64,000 nucleotides of DNA from Streptomyces oryzae (GCF_017676365.1 NZ_JADKMA010000008.1:1-64000), one strand, 5' to 3'. Counted from the stretch's first letter, positions 17,164-26,852 are shown. The notes: generated by a model not told the origin, from the letters alone. Made by a program: numbers and translations.

Positions 17164-17379
17164 TCACATCGTCTGGAGCGTCACCAGGGTGATGCGGCGG
17201 GATCCGGTTTCGCCCTCGGTTTCGCCCTCGAGTTCGATGCGGACCCGTTGCCCGGGGCGTAGCAGGCGCAGGCCGCCCGCGTCGAAGGCGGGGGCCTCGA
17301 AGGGGAGCGGGGTGCCGTCGTCCAGCAGCACGCTGCCGGACCGGGACTCCGGGTCGTAGGTGTACGCCGTGGCCTGCAT
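17164..17379 (-). CDS. small beta-rich conserved protein (cold-shock-like pattern)
   Basis: A 71-residue protein. The pattern [20 protein letters not shown], then [20 protein letters not shown] and RRITLVTLQ, resembles the strand order of a cold-shock/OB fold (glycine turn, DDG, then GQRV), but aromatic RNP residues are missing, so nucleic-acid binding is not supported. ATG at 17379. It is followed by the convergent hupS terminator and lies 9 nt downstream of the cofC stop, so it is probably co-transcribed with cofC. Function unknown. Confidence 0.72.
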   Translation of the reverse strand: MQATAYTYDPESRSGSVLLDDGTPLPFEAPAFDAGGLRLLRPGQRVRIELEGETEGETGSRRITLVTLQTM

Positions 17380-17388
17380 ACCGGCAGC

Positions 17389-18060
17389 CTAGCGGCCCGG
17401 CCCAGGGACGGGCCCGGCCAGCAGCGCCGAGGTGAATTCGCCGACACCCAGTGCGAGCGCGGCTCGCAGGTCCTCAGGCGTGTCCACGTCCTGCCGCACG
17501 CTGGAAACGCCCGAGACGGGCAGTTCCACCGCGCCCGAGGCCCGGTGCCTGGCCCGTGAGGGGCCGCCGAAAGCGGGGGAAAGCTCGGTCTGCGGCAGCG
17601 CCGTCAGCACAGTTGTGCCGATTTCCGCGGCGTCGGGAAGAAAAGCACGGGAAAATCCGGAAGCCGCATTCAGTACCCGCTCCAATTCCGCGGGCCGTAG
17701 CGCGGGGAGATCGGCGTTCAGCGCTGCGACGGCCGCAGCGGGGTCCGTGGCTCGCGCGGCCGCGGCTCCGTGTGTCAGCGCCGCGTTCAGCCCGTCGCCC
17801 GGCAGATCGGGCACCGGGCGCGCGCCAAGGGCACGCAGTTCGCCGGCGGCCAGCGGATCGTCCGTGACAACCACCACATCGCGCACCGCCGGGCAGGCGA
17901 GCGCCGCGCCGACGGTGTCCTGCGCGAACGCCAGCGCCAGCTCGGGCAGTGCGGGGCCCGCCGCGGCGCCCGCGAGCCGGCTCTTGGCCCGGGAGAGCGG
18001 CTTCAACGGCACCACAAGAGTCCACGTCACGGGCGTCACATGTGGCTTCATCGGCCCCAT
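17389..18060 (-). CDS. cofC: 2-phospho-L-lactate / phosphoenolpyruvate guanylyltransferase (CofC/FbiD)
   Basis: A 223-residue nucleotidyltransferase of the CofC/FbiD family, which activates a 3-carbon phosphate with GTP for coenzyme F420 synthesis (phosphoenolpyruvate in mycobacterial FbiD). Motifs are [15 protein letters not shown] near the N-terminus, [31 protein letters not shown] and [11 protein letters not shown] with the metal-binding Asp. The Thr of [11 protein letters not shown] and the C-terminal [16 protein letters not shown] are also typical. ATG at 18060 is the first start consistent with the family N-terminus. It is divergent from plsC. Confidence 0.92.
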   Translation of the reverse strand: MGPMKPHVTPVTWTLVVPLKPLSRAKSRLAGAAAGPALPELALAFAQDTVGAALACPAVRDVVVVTDDPLAAGELRALGARPVPDLPGDGLNAALTHGAAAARATDPAAAVAALNADLPALRPAELERVLNAASGFSRAFLPDAAEIGTTVLTALPQTELSPAFGGPSRARHRASGAVELPVSGVSSVRQDVDTPEDLRAALALGVGEFTSALLAGPVPGPGR

Positions 18061-18309
18061 TCTCGCCTGCTGCCGGGCGGCGCGACGGGGGTGGGGTTAC
18101 CGTGTGCCCCACAGTTGAGCACGGACAGTGTGCTCGACAGCGAGGCAGTCCGCGGCGACACTTGTGCGGTTGTCGATTTGCCCCCAGAGGAAGGGCCCCA
18201 CAAGGAGCCCCCTAAGGAGATGGTGTCCGGGTGTCCCGCCAAACCGTGTCCGCCCCGGGAGCAACCCCAGGACCATCGGCCGGAAAAGCCGAGCCGAAGG
18301 GGGCGCGCA

Positions 18310-19164
18310 ATGCCGGGGAGTGACGGTAAACGCAGGAGGATCGGCTTCTGGTACCGCCTTGCGGCGTTCCTGCTGAAACCACCGCTGGTCCTGCTCTTCA
18401 AGCGGGACTGGCGCGGAATGGAGCACATTCCGCAGGACGGCGGCTTTATCACCGTCGTCAACCACAACTCGTATCTCGACCCGCTCTCCTACGCGCACTT
18501 CCAGTACAACACCGGCCGCGTCCCGCGGTTCCTGGCCAAGGTGGGGCTGTTCAAGGGCGGATTCGTGGGCGCCGCGATGCGCGGCACCGGGCAGATCCCT
18601 GTGTACCGCGAGTCCGCCGACGCGGTGGGCGCCTTCCGGGCGGCCGTGGAGGCCATCGAGAAGGGCGAGTGCGTCGCCTTCTACCCGGAGGGCACCCTCA
18701 CCCGCGACCCGAAGATGTGGCCGATGACCGGCAAGACCGGCGCCGCCCGCGTCGCGCTGATGACCAGGGCGCCCGTCATCCCGGTCGCACAGTGGGGCGC
18801 CAACCTCGCGATGCCGCCGTACGCCAAGGAGAAGAAGCTGCGGCTCTTCCCGCGCAAGACCCTCACCGTGCAGGCGGGACCGCCGCTGGATCTGTCGGCG
18901 TTCTACGACCGGGAGCCCACCGCTGAGGTGCTCCGCGAGGTCACGGACGTCATGATGGATGCCGTCACCGAGCAGCTCGCCGTCATCCGCGGCGAGGCCG
19001 TGCCCGCGGAGCGGTACGACATGCGCAAGGCGGCGGTCCGCAGGCGCGAGCAGCGGGCCACCCCGGAGCACCCGCCCGAGGCACGCGAGGTGGACGCGGA
19101 GCACCAGCCGGCCGGTCAGCCGCCGGCCGCGGCCGAGGCGGCAGAGGGAGAGAAGAACGCGTGA
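18310..19164 (+). CDS. plsC: 1-acyl-sn-glycerol-3-phosphate acyltransferase
   Basis: A 284-residue PlsC-family acyltransferase making phosphatidic acid from lysophosphatidic acid at the membrane. The catalytic NHxxxxD motif is NHNSYLD, and FYPEGTLTRD is the glycerolphosphate-binding motif. A hydrophobic stretch (FWYRLAAFLLKPPLVLLF, residues 12-29) anchors it. The C-terminal 60 residues are Ala/Glu/Pro-rich and dispensable-looking. ATG at 18310 follows GAAGGGGG; an in-frame ATG at 18220 is possible but adds a Pro/Cys-rich leader with no family similarity. The stop overlaps the gpsA start by 4 nt (GTGA), linking two steps of phospholipid synthesis. Confidence 0.93.
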   Translation: MPGSDGKRRRIGFWYRLAAFLLKPPLVLLFKRDWRGMEHIPQDGGFITVVNHNSYLDPLSYAHFQYNTGRVPRFLAKVGLFKGGFVGAAMRGTGQIPVYRESADAVGAFRAAVEAIEKGECVAFYPEGTLTRDPKMWPMTGKTGAARVALMTRAPVIPVAQWGANLAMPPYAKEKKLRLFPRKTLTVQAGPPLDLSAFYDREPTAEVLREVTDVMMDAVTEQLAVIRGEAVPAERYDMRKAAVRRREQRATPEHPPEAREVDAEHQPAGQPPAAAEAAEGEKNA

Positions 19165-20195
19165 GCCGGCAGGACAGGCGGCAGGAGGAACACCCGAGGA
19201 AGGCCGCCGTGTTCGGCACCGGCTCCTGGGGCACCGCCTTCGCGATGGTGCTCGCCGACGCCGGGGTGGAGGTCACCCTCTGGGGCCGCAGGGCCGAGGT
19301 CGTCGAGGCCATCAACACCAAGAGGCGCAACCCCGGATACCACCCCGACACCGAACTCCCCGCCGGGGTGCGGGCCACCACCGACCCCGCCGAAGCCGCC
19401 AGGGACGCGGAGTTCACGGTCCTCTCCGTGCCCTCCCAGACGCTCCGCGCCAATCTGGAGTCCTGGCGCCCGCTGCTGCACCCGGGCACGGTGCTCGTCT
19501 CGCTGATGAAGGGCATCGAACTGGGCACGGCCAAGCGGATGAGCGAGGTCATCGAGGAGGTGGCCGGGGTCCCCGCGGAGCGGGTCGCCGTGGTGACCGG
19601 GCCCAACCTCGCTCGTGAGATCGCCGCCCGGCAGCCCGCCGCCGCGGTCGCCGCCTGCGTGGACGAGGAGGCGGCACGCGCCCTGCAGAGCGCCTGCCAC
19701 ACGCCGTATTTCCGGCCCTACACCAGCACGGACGTGGTCGGCTGCGAGCTGGGCGGCGCCGTGAAGAACGTCATCGCGCTGGCGGTGGGCATCGCCGACG
19801 GGATGGGTCTTGGCGACAACTCCAAGGCGTCGCTGATCACCAGGGGCCTGGCCGAGACCACCCGGCTGGGCATGGCCATGGGCGCCGAGGCGCACACCTT
19901 CGCCGGGCTGGCGGGCATGGGCGACCTGGTGGCCACCTGCTCCTCGCCGCTGTCCCGCAACCACACCTTCGGCACCAACCTCGGCCGGGGCATGACCCTC
20001 CAGGAGACGATCGCGGTCACCGAGCAGACCGCGGAGGGCGTCAAGTCCTGCCAGTCCGTGCTGGACCTGGCGCGGCGGCACGGGGTGGAGATGCCGATCA
20101 CCGAGACCGTGGTCGGGATCGTCCACAAGGGCAAGCCGCCGCTCGTGGCCCTCAAGGAGCTGATGTCCCGCAGTGCCAAGCCCGAACGGGCCTGA
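19161..20195 (+). CDS. gpsA: glycerol-3-phosphate dehydrogenase [NAD(P)+]
   Basis: A 344-residue enzyme reducing dihydroxyacetone phosphate to sn-glycerol 3-phosphate for phospholipids. The N-terminal Rossmann motif is VFGTGSWGTAFAMVLADAG (residues 17-35). Substrate and catalytic segments are MKGIE, VVTGPNLAREI and ELGGAVKNVIALAVGIADG with the active Lys, followed by GLGDNSKASLITRGL and FAGLAGMGDLVATC. GTG at 19161 overlaps plsC by 4 nt. About 14 extra N-terminal residues precede the dinucleotide fold, which is normal for Streptomyces. Confidence 0.97.
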   Translation: MSRQDRRQEEHPRKAAVFGTGSWGTAFAMVLADAGVEVTLWGRRAEVVEAINTKRRNPGYHPDTELPAGVRATTDPAEAARDAEFTVLSVPSQTLRANLESWRPLLHPGTVLVSLMKGIELGTAKRMSEVIEEVAGVPAERVAVVTGPNLAREIAARQPAAAVAACVDEEAARALQSACHTPYFRPYTSTDVVGCELGGAVKNVIALAVGIADGMGLGDNSKASLITRGLAETTRLGMAMGAEAHTFAGLAGMGDLVATCSSPLSRNHTFGTNLGRGMTLQETIAVTEQTAEGVKSCQSVLDLARRHGVEMPITETVVGIVHKGKPPLVALKELMSRSAKPERA

Positions 20196-20310
20196 GCGCA
20201 GGCCGGACCCTGGGCCGGACGCCCGCTCGGGCGGGGTCCGCACGGGGTCCGGGCGCCACGGGGGCGTCCGCGTCGGCAGCGCGGCTACGACGCGGTAAAG
20301 TCCCAGCGAT

Positions 20311-21447
20311 ATGAGCAGCCAGAGCCCCGCACCCAAGCCCCGAGTCGCCGTCGTCTTCGGCGGACGCAACTCAGAGCACCAGATCTCCGTCCTCACGGCC
20401 GGCGCGGTGCTCGGCGCCATCGACCGCGAAAAGTACGAGGTGCTGCCCATCGGCATCACCGCGGACGGCCGCTGGGCGCTGGCAGCCGACGATCCGGCCC
20501 GGATGGCCATCGAGGACCGCAAGCTGCCCACCGTTGAGCAGCTGTCCGAGTCCGACACCGGCGGGGTGCAACTGCCCCTCTCGCCCGGCAGCCGCGAGGT
20601 CGTGCACACCGAGCCCGGGCAGATGCCGAAGGCGCTGGGCGAGATCGACGTCGTCTTCCCCGTACTGCACGGCCCGTACGGCGAGGACGGCACCCTCCAG
20701 GGGCTGCTGGAGCTGGCCGGGGTGCCCTATGTCGGCTCGGGGGTGCTCTCCTCGGCCGTCGGCATGGACAAGGAGTACATGAAGCGGATCTTCACCTCCT
20801 TCGGGCTGCCGGTCGGCCCGTACGTCACCGTGCGGCCCCGGGAGTGGGAGACCGACCCCGCCGCGGCGCGCAAGAAGATCGTGGACTTCGCCTCCGAGAA
20901 CGGCTGGCCGGTCTTCATCAAGCCCGCCCGCGCCGGCTCCTCCGTGGGCATCACCAAGGTCGACGACCTGGGCGGGATGGAGGAGGCGGTCGAGACCGCC
21001 AGGCGGCACGACCCGAAGATCATCGTGGAGTCGCTGCTGCGGGGCCGTGAGATCGAGTGCGGCGTCCTGGAGTTCGAGGACGGCCCGCGCGCCAGCGTCC
21101 CCGCCGAGATCCCGCCGGTCAGCGACCACGACTTCTACGACTTCGACGCGAAGTACATCGACTCGGCCTCCGGTATCGTCCCCGCGCCGCTGACCGACCA
21201 GGAGACCGCACGGGTGCAGGAGCTGGCCGTACGTGCCTTCGAGGCGGCCTCCTGCGAGGGGCTGGTGCGGGCGGACTTCTTCCTGTGCGAGGACGGGGAG
21301 TTCGTCATCAACGAGATCAACACGATGCCGGGCTTCACGCCCATCTCGATGTACCCGCGCATGTGGCATGAGAGCGGCGTCAGCTACCCCGAACTGATCG
21401 ACCGCCTCATCCAGTCGGCCCTCAACCGCCGGACGGGGCTGCGGTAG
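20311..21447 (+). CDS. ddlA: D-alanine--D-alanine ligase
   Basis: A 378-residue ATP-grasp enzyme joining two D-Ala for peptidoglycan. Motifs are VVFGGRNSEHQISVLTA, HGPYGEDGTLQGLLELAGVP, MDKEYMKRIF, FIKPARAGSSVGITKV and the C-terminal EINTMPGFTPISMYP. The Tyr of the SxxYD/Phe position distinguishing D-Ala from D-Lac use lies in VPYVGSG, where Tyr is typical of D-Ala-D-Ala ligases; D-Ala-D-Lac ligases usually carry Phe. ATG at 20311 is close to a TAAAGT element at 20296-20301, so the mRNA may have a very short leader. The stop is 7 nt from the stop of the convergent lipoprotein gene. Confidence 0.97.
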   Translation: MSSQSPAPKPRVAVVFGGRNSEHQISVLTAGAVLGAIDREKYEVLPIGITADGRWALAADDPARMAIEDRKLPTVEQLSESDTGGVQLPLSPGSREVVHTEPGQMPKALGEIDVVFPVLHGPYGEDGTLQGLLELAGVPYVGSGVLSSAVGMDKEYMKRIFTSFGLPVGPYVTVRPREWETDPAAARKKIVDFASENGWPVFIKPARAGSSVGITKVDDLGGMEEAVETARRHDPKIIVESLLRGREIECGVLEFEDGPRASVPAEIPPVSDHDFYDFDAKYIDSASGIVPAPLTDQETARVQELAVRAFEAASCEGLVRADFFLCEDGEFVINEINTMPGFTPISMYPRMWHESGVSYPELIDRLIQSALNRRTGLR

Positions 21448-21454
21448 GGGCCGC

Positions 21455-21976
21455 TCAGCCCTTCTTCGGCACCGCGCTCTCGACCGCGTCGCTCAGGTCC
21501 GCCAGCGCTTCGACCTCGGGCTTGTAGTCGTCCGGAACGGTCAACTCCACATAGGCGACGCGCTTGGTGGTCGTGAAGCGGTAACCGCCGTCCTGCTTCT
21601 CCATCAGCCAGGACACCTGGTTCACCTCAGCCGCGTCGGCGGTGGGGTTGTACTCTTCGTTGCCAGGAGTGAGCTTGGCGGGCTTGGGCACGCCGCAGCG
21701 CAGCTCGATGGCCGGGTCGCCCCACACGGCGGTGTAGTCGGAGGCGGGGTCGGCCTCGCCGCGCCGTTGTCCGTCGACCCGCTTCGGCAGCGCGTCGTGC
21801 AGCGCTCGGCACACCTTCGCGGCCCGGCCTGAAGGGCTGGGCGGGGTGGGGCCCGCGTCGCCGGTGACCGAGCAGCCTGCCGTGACCAGGGAGGCCAGGG
21901 CGATCAGCGCGCCCACCGCGGCAGCGGGGGCGGCGGAGGTGGAACGAGGGGAGGCAGCCCGGCGTCGAATGCTCAC
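21455..21976 (-). CDS. DUF3515 lipoprotein
   Basis: A 173-residue predicted lipoprotein. A basic N-terminus and hydrophobic stretch lead to the lipobox LVTAGC (Cys near residue 35). The mature domain contains VCRALHDALPKRVDG, DPAIELRCGVP and VNQVSWLMEKQDGGYRFTTT, the pattern of the actinobacterial DUF3515 family, with two Cys that could form a disulfide. Function unknown; it would sit on the outer face of the membrane. ATG at 21976. It converges on ddlA, so a cell-envelope role is only suggested by location. Confidence 0.88.
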   Translation of the reverse strand: MSIRRRAASPRSTSAAPAAAVGALIALASLVTAGCSVTGDAGPTPPSPSGRAAKVCRALHDALPKRVDGQRRGEADPASDYTAVWGDPAIELRCGVPKPAKLTPGNEEYNPTADAAEVNQVSWLMEKQDGGYRFTTTKRVAYVELTVPDDYKPEVEALADLSDAVESAVPKKG

Positions 21977-21996
21977 CGGGCGAGCATACGGGGGGC

Positions 21997-22230
21997 CTAG
22001 AGATGGACGATGGGGCAGGTCAGGGTGCGGGTGATGCCGTCCACCTGCTGGACCTTGGCGACCACCATGCGACCGAGGTCGTCCATGGTGTCGGCGCGGG
22101 CGCGCACGATCACATCGTACGGACCCGTTACATCCTCGGCCTGGATCACGCCGGGGATCTTGGAGACGATCTCTGCGACGGTCGAAGCCTTGCCAACTTC
22201 GGTCTGAATCAAGACGTACGCCTGGACCAC
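21997..22230 (-). CDS. Lrp/AsnC ligand-binding (RAM) domain protein without DNA-binding domain
   Basis: A 77-residue stand-alone ligand-binding domain of the Lrp/AsnC type. It shows VQAYVLIQTEVGKASTVAEI, IPGVIQAEDVTGPYDVIVRA, then RMVVAKVQQVDGITRT. No helix-turn-helix is present. Such single-domain proteins form rings and are thought to sense amino acids or modulate full-length Lrp regulators. GTG at 22230 is chosen because GAGGAGG lies 5 nt upstream on the minus strand. It is divergent from thiL. Confidence 0.9.
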   Translation of the reverse strand: MVQAYVLIQTEVGKASTVAEIVSKIPGVIQAEDVTGPYDVIVRARADTMDDLGRMVVAKVQQVDGITRTLTCPIVHL

Positions 22231-22554
22231 GGAACCTCCTCGGGGGCTGCGAGGATCATGCGGGGCGAGAGAGAAACGCCACCGTACCGCGTCCCCCCTG
22301 CCACCGGGAGACCGCCGGGCCGCCGTCATGGCGGCCGGACGGCCGGCAGCGACCGGGGGCGGGGCCGGGACAGCGGGTGGGCGCGGCAGGCAGGGACGGA
22401 CCCGGGACGGCAAGCCGGGACGGGCCGGGATGGCCGGCCGTCGGCGGGGCGTACCGCGGCGGGTGGCCGGCGGACCGGACAGACACGCAGCACGCGCGGG
22501 TGGACGACGCGCGGGAATGCACGAGATGAGCGAAGTGAGCGAAGGGGCACTGCA
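22231..22554. other. intergenic region between the Lrp-domain gene and thiL
   Basis: About 325 nt without a supported gene between divergent starts. It is unusually G-rich on the plus strand, with short CGGGACGG-like repeats around 22360-22440. No TPP riboswitch (THI element) consensus is recognised before thiL. Frames across it look like GC shadows. Confidence 0.5.
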
Positions 22555-23601
22555 ATGCGGGATGTGAACGGCGGTACCGCCTCCGAGCCTGCGCAGCCCG
22601 CGGCGGAGGCCCCCTACGGCCCCGCGCGGCTGACCAAGGGCACCGTGGGGCAGCTGGGGGAGTTCGGTCTCATCAGGGAGCTGACCTCGCGGCTGACCAG
22701 CACTCCGGCCGTACGGATCGGCCCCGGGGACGACGCCGCGGTGGTGGCGGCCCCGGACCGGCGGGTCGTCGCCAGCACCGACATCCTCATCGAGGGGCGG
22801 CACTTCCGGCGCGACTGGTCGACGGCGTACGACGTGGGCCGCAAGGCCGCGGCGCAGAACATGGCCGACATCGCCGCCATGGGCGCAGTCCCCACCGCGC
22901 TGCTGCTCGGTCTGATCGTCCCCGCCGACCTCCCGGCTAACTGGCCGACCGAACTGATGGACGGCATCAGGGACGAGGCGCAGGTCGCCGCCTCGGCCGT
23001 GGTCGGCGGCGATGTGGTGCGCGGCGACAGCATCGCCGTCTCCATCACGGCACTGGGCGATCTGCGCAACCGCGAGCCGGTCACCCGTTCCGGCGCCCGG
23101 GCCGGCGACGTCGTGGCCGTCACCGGCTGGCTGGGCTGGTCGGCCGCCGGGCACGCGGTGCTCTCCCGCGGCTTCCGCTCGCCCCGTGCCTTTGTGGAGG
23201 CACACCGCCGCCCCGAGCCGCCGTACCACGCCGGGCCCGCGGCCGCCGGGCTGGGCGCGACCGCGATGACCGACGTCAGCGACGGCCTGATCGCCGACCT
23301 GGGGCACATCGCGGAGGCCAGCAAGGTACGGATCGACCTCCGCTCGGCCGACCTCGACATTCCCGCACAGATGGCCGACATCGGGCAGGCCGTGGGCGTC
23401 GACCCGCTCCAGTGGGTGCTCACCGGGGGCGAGGACCACGCCATCGTCGCCACCTTCCCCCGCGACCAGAAGCTCCCGGCGCGCTGGCGGGTCATCGGCG
23501 AGGTGCAGGGTGCCTCCGCGCGCCCGCGCGTGACCGTGGACGGCGCGCCCTGGGCGAAGGCGGGCGGCTGGGACCACTTCTCCGACGAAGCGGAGCGCTG
23601 A
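22555..23601 (+). CDS. thiL: thiamine-monophosphate kinase
   Basis: A 348-residue ThiL that phosphorylates thiamine phosphate to the active diphosphate. Family motifs are [57 protein letters not shown] and [19 protein letters not shown] with the metal-binding Asp, then [13 protein letters not shown]. The first 30 residues are non-conserved. ATG at 22555 has AAGGGG 7 nt upstream. thiD follows 14 nt downstream, forming a thiamine pair. Confidence 0.96.
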   Translation: MRDVNGGTASEPAQPAAEAPYGPARLTKGTVGQLGEFGLIRELTSRLTSTPAVRIGPGDDAAVVAAPDRRVVASTDILIEGRHFRRDWSTAYDVGRKAAAQNMADIAAMGAVPTALLLGLIVPADLPANWPTELMDGIRDEAQVAASAVVGGDVVRGDSIAVSITALGDLRNREPVTRSGARAGDVVAVTGWLGWSAAGHAVLSRGFRSPRAFVEAHRRPEPPYHAGPAAAGLGATAMTDVSDGLIADLGHIAEASKVRIDLRSADLDIPAQMADIGQAVGVDPLQWVLTGGEDHAIVATFPRDQKLPARWRVIGEVQGASARPRVTVDGAPWAKAGGWDHFSDEAER

Positions 23602-23615
23602 GTACCGTCGTCCCC

Positions 23616-24434
23616 ATGGACGATGTGAACTCCCGCGCCGGCGCGCCGCCCCGCGTGCTGACCGTCGCCGGGTCCGACTCCGGCGGCGGTGCCGGCATCC
23701 AGGCCGATCTGAAGACGATGCTCGCGCTCGGCACCCACGGCATGAGCGTGGTCGCGGCCGTCACCGCGCAGAACTCCCTCGGGGTGCAGGGCTATTGGGA
23801 GCTCCCGGTGGAGGCCGTACGCGCGCAGTACCGCAGCGTCGTCGACGACATCGGGGTGCAGGCCGTCAAGACGGGGATGCTCGCCTCGGCCGCGCTCGTG
23901 GAGACCGTCGCCGAGCTGCTGGCCGGAACCGGGGCACCAGTGGTCGTCGACCCGGTGGGGGTCTCCAAGCACGGGGACCCGCTGCTGGCCGGCGACGCCG
24001 TGGAGTCGGTGCGCAAGGCGCTGCTGCCGGTCGCCACCGTCGTCACGCCCAACCTGGACGAGGTCACACAGCTCACGGGCGTCCGGGTCACCGACGAGAC
24101 GGGACTGCGCGAGGCAGCGGCAGCCGTGCTCGCCCACGGGCCGCGCTGGGCGCTGATCAAGGGCGGTCACCTGCCCGGCGAAGCCGTCGACCTGCTCACC
24201 GACGGCACGGAGGAGCACTGGCTGCGCGCTCCCCGCCACGACAACCGGCACACTCACGGCACAGGCTGCACGCTGGCCAGCGCTCTGGCCTCGTATCTGG
24301 CCAAAGGGCTGCCGGTGGCGCAGGCCGCGCGGGCGGCGAAGGAGTACACGACGGGCGCCATCACGGCGGGCTTCCCGCTGGGTGCGGGGCTGGGCCCCGT
24401 GGACCACGGGTGGCGGCTGGGCGAGCGGGGCTGA
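23616..24434 (+). CDS. thiD: hydroxymethylpyrimidine/phosphomethylpyrimidine kinase
   Basis: A 272-residue ribokinase-fold kinase that phosphorylates HMP and HMP-P in thiamine synthesis. Motifs are [58 protein letters not shown] and the anion hole [13 protein letters not shown] near the C-terminus. ATG at 23616 lies 14 nt after thiL, with no strong ribosome-binding site, consistent with coupling. A bidirectional hairpin separates it from rpmB. Confidence 0.96.
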   Translation: MDDVNSRAGAPPRVLTVAGSDSGGGAGIQADLKTMLALGTHGMSVVAAVTAQNSLGVQGYWELPVEAVRAQYRSVVDDIGVQAVKTGMLASAALVETVAELLAGTGAPVVVDPVGVSKHGDPLLAGDAVESVRKALLPVATVVTPNLDEVTQLTGVRVTDETGLREAAAAVLAHGPRWALIKGGHLPGEAVDLLTDGTEEHWLRAPRHDNRHTHGTGCTLASALASYLAKGLPVAQAARAAKEYTTGAITAGFPLGAGLGPVDHGWRLGERG

Positions 24435-24488
24435 AACCGACCGGGCCTGTGCGCGTCAGGCCCTGTGCAGGCGTCCGGACAACACAAA

Positions 24489-24514
24489 AACCGGCCCGCA
24501 CAAGCGGGCCGGTT
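24489..24514. terminator. bidirectional terminator between thiD and rpmB
   Basis: AACCGGCCCGC (24489-24499) pairs perfectly with 24504-24514 with loop ACAA. AAAAA just left of the stem gives a U-run for the minus-strand rpmB transcript, so it is most like an intrinsic terminator in that direction. Confidence 0.85.
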
Positions 24515-24561
24515 CTGCGTTCGGCTCTCGGCGTGAGCCGCGCTGCGTTACGTCGAGGACG

Positions 24562-24747
24562 TCAGCGCGACACCTTGCCGGCCTTGATGCACGAGGTGCA
24601 GGCGTTGAGGCGCTTCGGCGTCCCGCCGACCACGGCACGCACGCGCTGGATGTTCGGGTTCCAGCGACGGCGGGTGCGGCGGTGCGAGTGGGAGATGTTG
24701 TTGCCGAACTCCGGCCCCTTGCCGCAGACGTCGCAGTTCGCAGCCAC
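24562..24747 (-). CDS. rpmB: 50S ribosomal protein L28 (zinc-ribbon form)
   Basis: A 61-residue L28. MAANCDVCGKGPEFGNNISH and the distal ACTSCIKAG form a four-Cys zinc ribbon, so this is the C+ type; many actinobacteria also have a Cys-less paralogue induced by zinc limitation. The middle RRTRRRWNPNIQ is the rRNA-binding part. GTG at 24747 has GGAG upstream on the minus strand. No Zur-box-like palindrome is seen upstream, as expected for the C+ copy. Confidence 0.96.
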   Translation of the reverse strand: MAANCDVCGKGPEFGNNISHSHRRTRRRWNPNIQRVRAVVGGTPKRLNACTSCIKAGKVSR

Positions 24748-25062
24748 GGGTCACTCCAAAGACTTCAGATGCACGTACGGTGAATCCCGGCGACGCAGGA
24801 CCAGATGACCGGCTGTGCCAGGGAGATCGTTGCCGACCGGACCGAAACATCCGGATCAGGCAACCGGAGCAGCATACAACGGACGGTATCGAACAGCGAA
24901 ACCCCGGTCTCCGTCCCCGCCCCGACCTGGGCTTGTGCCCGGTCCCGCACTAGCCTTCCCGCAACGCCGCCGGTCGCGTCCCCGGTCGCTGTGGGCGGGC
25001 CGCCGTCCCGGCCCTGCCTGTCCCTGGGGGCCGAGCCCGCCGATCCTGGAGGAGGTCCCGCC
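24748..25062. other. intergenic region between rpmB and the DAK2 gene
   Basis: About 315 nt separating divergent starts. It holds a candidate minus-strand promoter for rpmB near 24871-24900 and no other clear signal. GGAGGAGGT (25049-25057) is the ribosome-binding site of the DAK2 gene. Confidence 0.5.
24871..24900 (-). promoter_or_regulatory. candidate promoter of rpmB
   Basis: On the minus strand TTCGCT (24900-24895) and TATGCT (24876-24871) are 18 nt apart, placing a start about 115 nt before the rpmB GTG. The match is moderate. Confidence 0.4.
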
Positions 25063-26757
25063 GTGCCGCTACCGCTCGACGCCACCGCGGTACGCCGCTG
25101 GTGCGCCCTCGGCCGGGAATCGCTGCGCGCCCATTGTGCGCGTATGGACGCCATCAACGTCTTCCCTGTCGCGGACGGCGACACCGGCACCAATCTGTGC
25201 CTCACCTTCGAGGCGGCGGTCGCGGCGCTCCCGGCCAATGGCGCGGAGCCGACCGCCGCTGAGGCGCTGCGTGCGATGGCACGGGCTGCGCTGCTGGGCG
25301 CCAGGGGCAACTCGGGCACCATCCTGGCGGAGTATCTGCGCGGTATGGCCCACGGCCTCGCTGATGAGGTCGATGAAGTCGATGGGGCCGATGGGGCCGA
25401 TGAGGGCGAGCACGGCGATGCGGCGGGCGGTCCGTCCGGGGCGTTGCCGCGTGCGCTGCGGAGCGGGGCGAGTGCCGCGTACGCCGCTGTCGCGCACCCC
25501 GTGGAGGGCACGATGCTGACGGTGGCAGCGGCTGCCGCCGACGCGGCCGAGGCGGGCGGCGATCCGGCCGTCGCGGCGTACGAGGCGCTGGCCGCCACCC
25601 CCGGCCGGCTGGCGGCCCTGGCCCGCGCGGGCGTGGTGGACGCGGGCGGGCTGGGCCTCACCGCGCTGCTGACCGCGCTGTGGGCGGCACTGGGCGAGCG
25701 CGTCCCGCAGGAGCCCCCGGCCGGGACGGCAGCCGGTGCGAGCCCCGTCCCGTGCCCGGCGCCGCGCCCTGCCGGGGCGGTCCCTCCCGGCCACGGGTCG
25801 CCGCAGGCTCCCTTCCACCCCGAGTTCGAGGTGATGTACCTCCTGGAGACCGGCGACCCCAAGGCCGTCGACGCACTCCGCGACCGGCTCGACCCGCTCG
25901 GGGACTCCCTGGTCATCGGCGGCGGCGAGGGGCTGTGGAGCGTGCACGTCCACGTCGCCGACGCCGGAGCCGCGGTGGAGGCGGGCCTGGCCGCTGGGCA
26001 CCCGTACCGCATCCGCATCACCCACCTGCCGAGCGCCCAGGAGGGCACGGAAAGCGCCGCGCCATGTGAGGCGGCGGAACCGGTGCGGGAGCCGGCTGCC
26101 GGGGGGCGTGCCGTCGTCGCTGTCGTACCGGGGGAGGGGCTGGCCGCGCTGTGCCGGCAGGCGGGCGCCGGTGTGCTGCCCGCCGCCGAAGCCGTACAGC
26201 AGGACGCGCTGCTCGCCGCGGTGCGCGCGACAGGGGCCGCAGAGGTGGCACTGCTGCCCAACGGGACAGAGCTCCACCCGGTGGCGGCGCGAGCGGCCGA
26301 GGCGGCACGCGCCGCGGGCATCAGGTGCGCCGTCATCCCCACCCGGGCCGCCGTCCAGGGGCTCGCGGCGCTTGCCGTACACCAGCCCGAACGCCGCTTC
26401 GACGAGGACGTCGTCACCATGACCTCGGCGGCCGGTGCCACCCGGTACGGCGAAGTGACCGTCGCCGAGCGGCAGTCGTGGACGACCGCGGGCGTCTGCC
26501 AGGCCGGGGACGTGCTCGGGCTCGTCGAGGGGGACGTGGCACTGATCGGCAGCGAGACGGCGCAGGTCGCGACCGATGTGCTGGGCCGGATGCTGGCGGC
26601 CGGGGGAGAGCTGGTCACCCTCGTCGTCGGTGCGGAGGCCCCTGCGGGGCTCGCCGCGGCGCTGGAGCAGTATGTGCGCACCAGCCACCTCGCCGTGGAC
26701 ACGGTCGTCTACGAGGGGCGGCAGCGGGAGGCGCAGCTGCTGATCGGCGTCGAGTAG
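25063..26757 (+). CDS. DAK2-domain protein, FakA/YloV-like kinase
   Basis: A 564-residue protein. The DAK2 (DhaL-type) nucleotide-binding domain opens the protein with NVFPVADGDTGTNLCLT (near residues 30-46) and LLGARGNSGTILAEYLRG (near 78-95). A middle domain and a C-terminal EDD-like region (FHPEFEVMYLLET through to VDTVVYEGRQREAQLLIGVE) match the layout of FakA, the kinase that phosphorylates fatty acids bound to FakB. An acidic Asp/Glu/Gly insert lies near residues 105-125. The order rpmB, this gene, recG echoes the Bacillus rpmB-yloV-recG region, which supports orthology to FakA. No fakB is in the window. GTG at 25063 has GGAGGAGGT 5 nt upstream. Confidence 0.88.
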   Translation: MPLPLDATAVRRWCALGRESLRAHCARMDAINVFPVADGDTGTNLCLTFEAAVAALPANGAEPTAAEALRAMARAALLGARGNSGTILAEYLRGMAHGLADEVDEVDGADGADEGEHGDAAGGPSGALPRALRSGASAAYAAVAHPVEGTMLTVAAAAADAAEAGGDPAVAAYEALAATPGRLAALARAGVVDAGGLGLTALLTALWAALGERVPQEPPAGTAAGASPVPCPAPRPAGAVPPGHGSPQAPFHPEFEVMYLLETGDPKAVDALRDRLDPLGDSLVIGGGEGLWSVHVHVADAGAAVEAGLAAGHPYRIRITHLPSAQEGTESAAPCEAAEPVREPAAGGRAVVAVVPGEGLAALCRQAGAGVLPAAEAVQQDALLAAVRATGAAEVALLPNGTELHPVAARAAEAARAAGIRCAVIPTRAAVQGLAALAVHQPERRFDEDVVTMTSAAGATRYGEVTVAERQSWTTAGVCQAGDVLGLVEGDVALIGSETAQVATDVLGRMLAAGGELVTLVVGAEAPAGLAAALEQYVRTSHLAVDTVVYEGRQREAQLLIGVE

Positions 26758-26852
26758 CCCCTGCCGGGCTGGGTGGCGCATCGGCGGGCCGAACGGGATC
26801 TCTCCTGGCGAGTGACGTGGGCGCTGTCACAGCCGTCCGGCAGGATGGAATC

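Noticed and set aside
22231-22554. TPP riboswitch upstream of thiL
   Set aside because: No THI-box consensus (such as CUGAGA and the conserved 3' ACCUG) can be found in the spacer.
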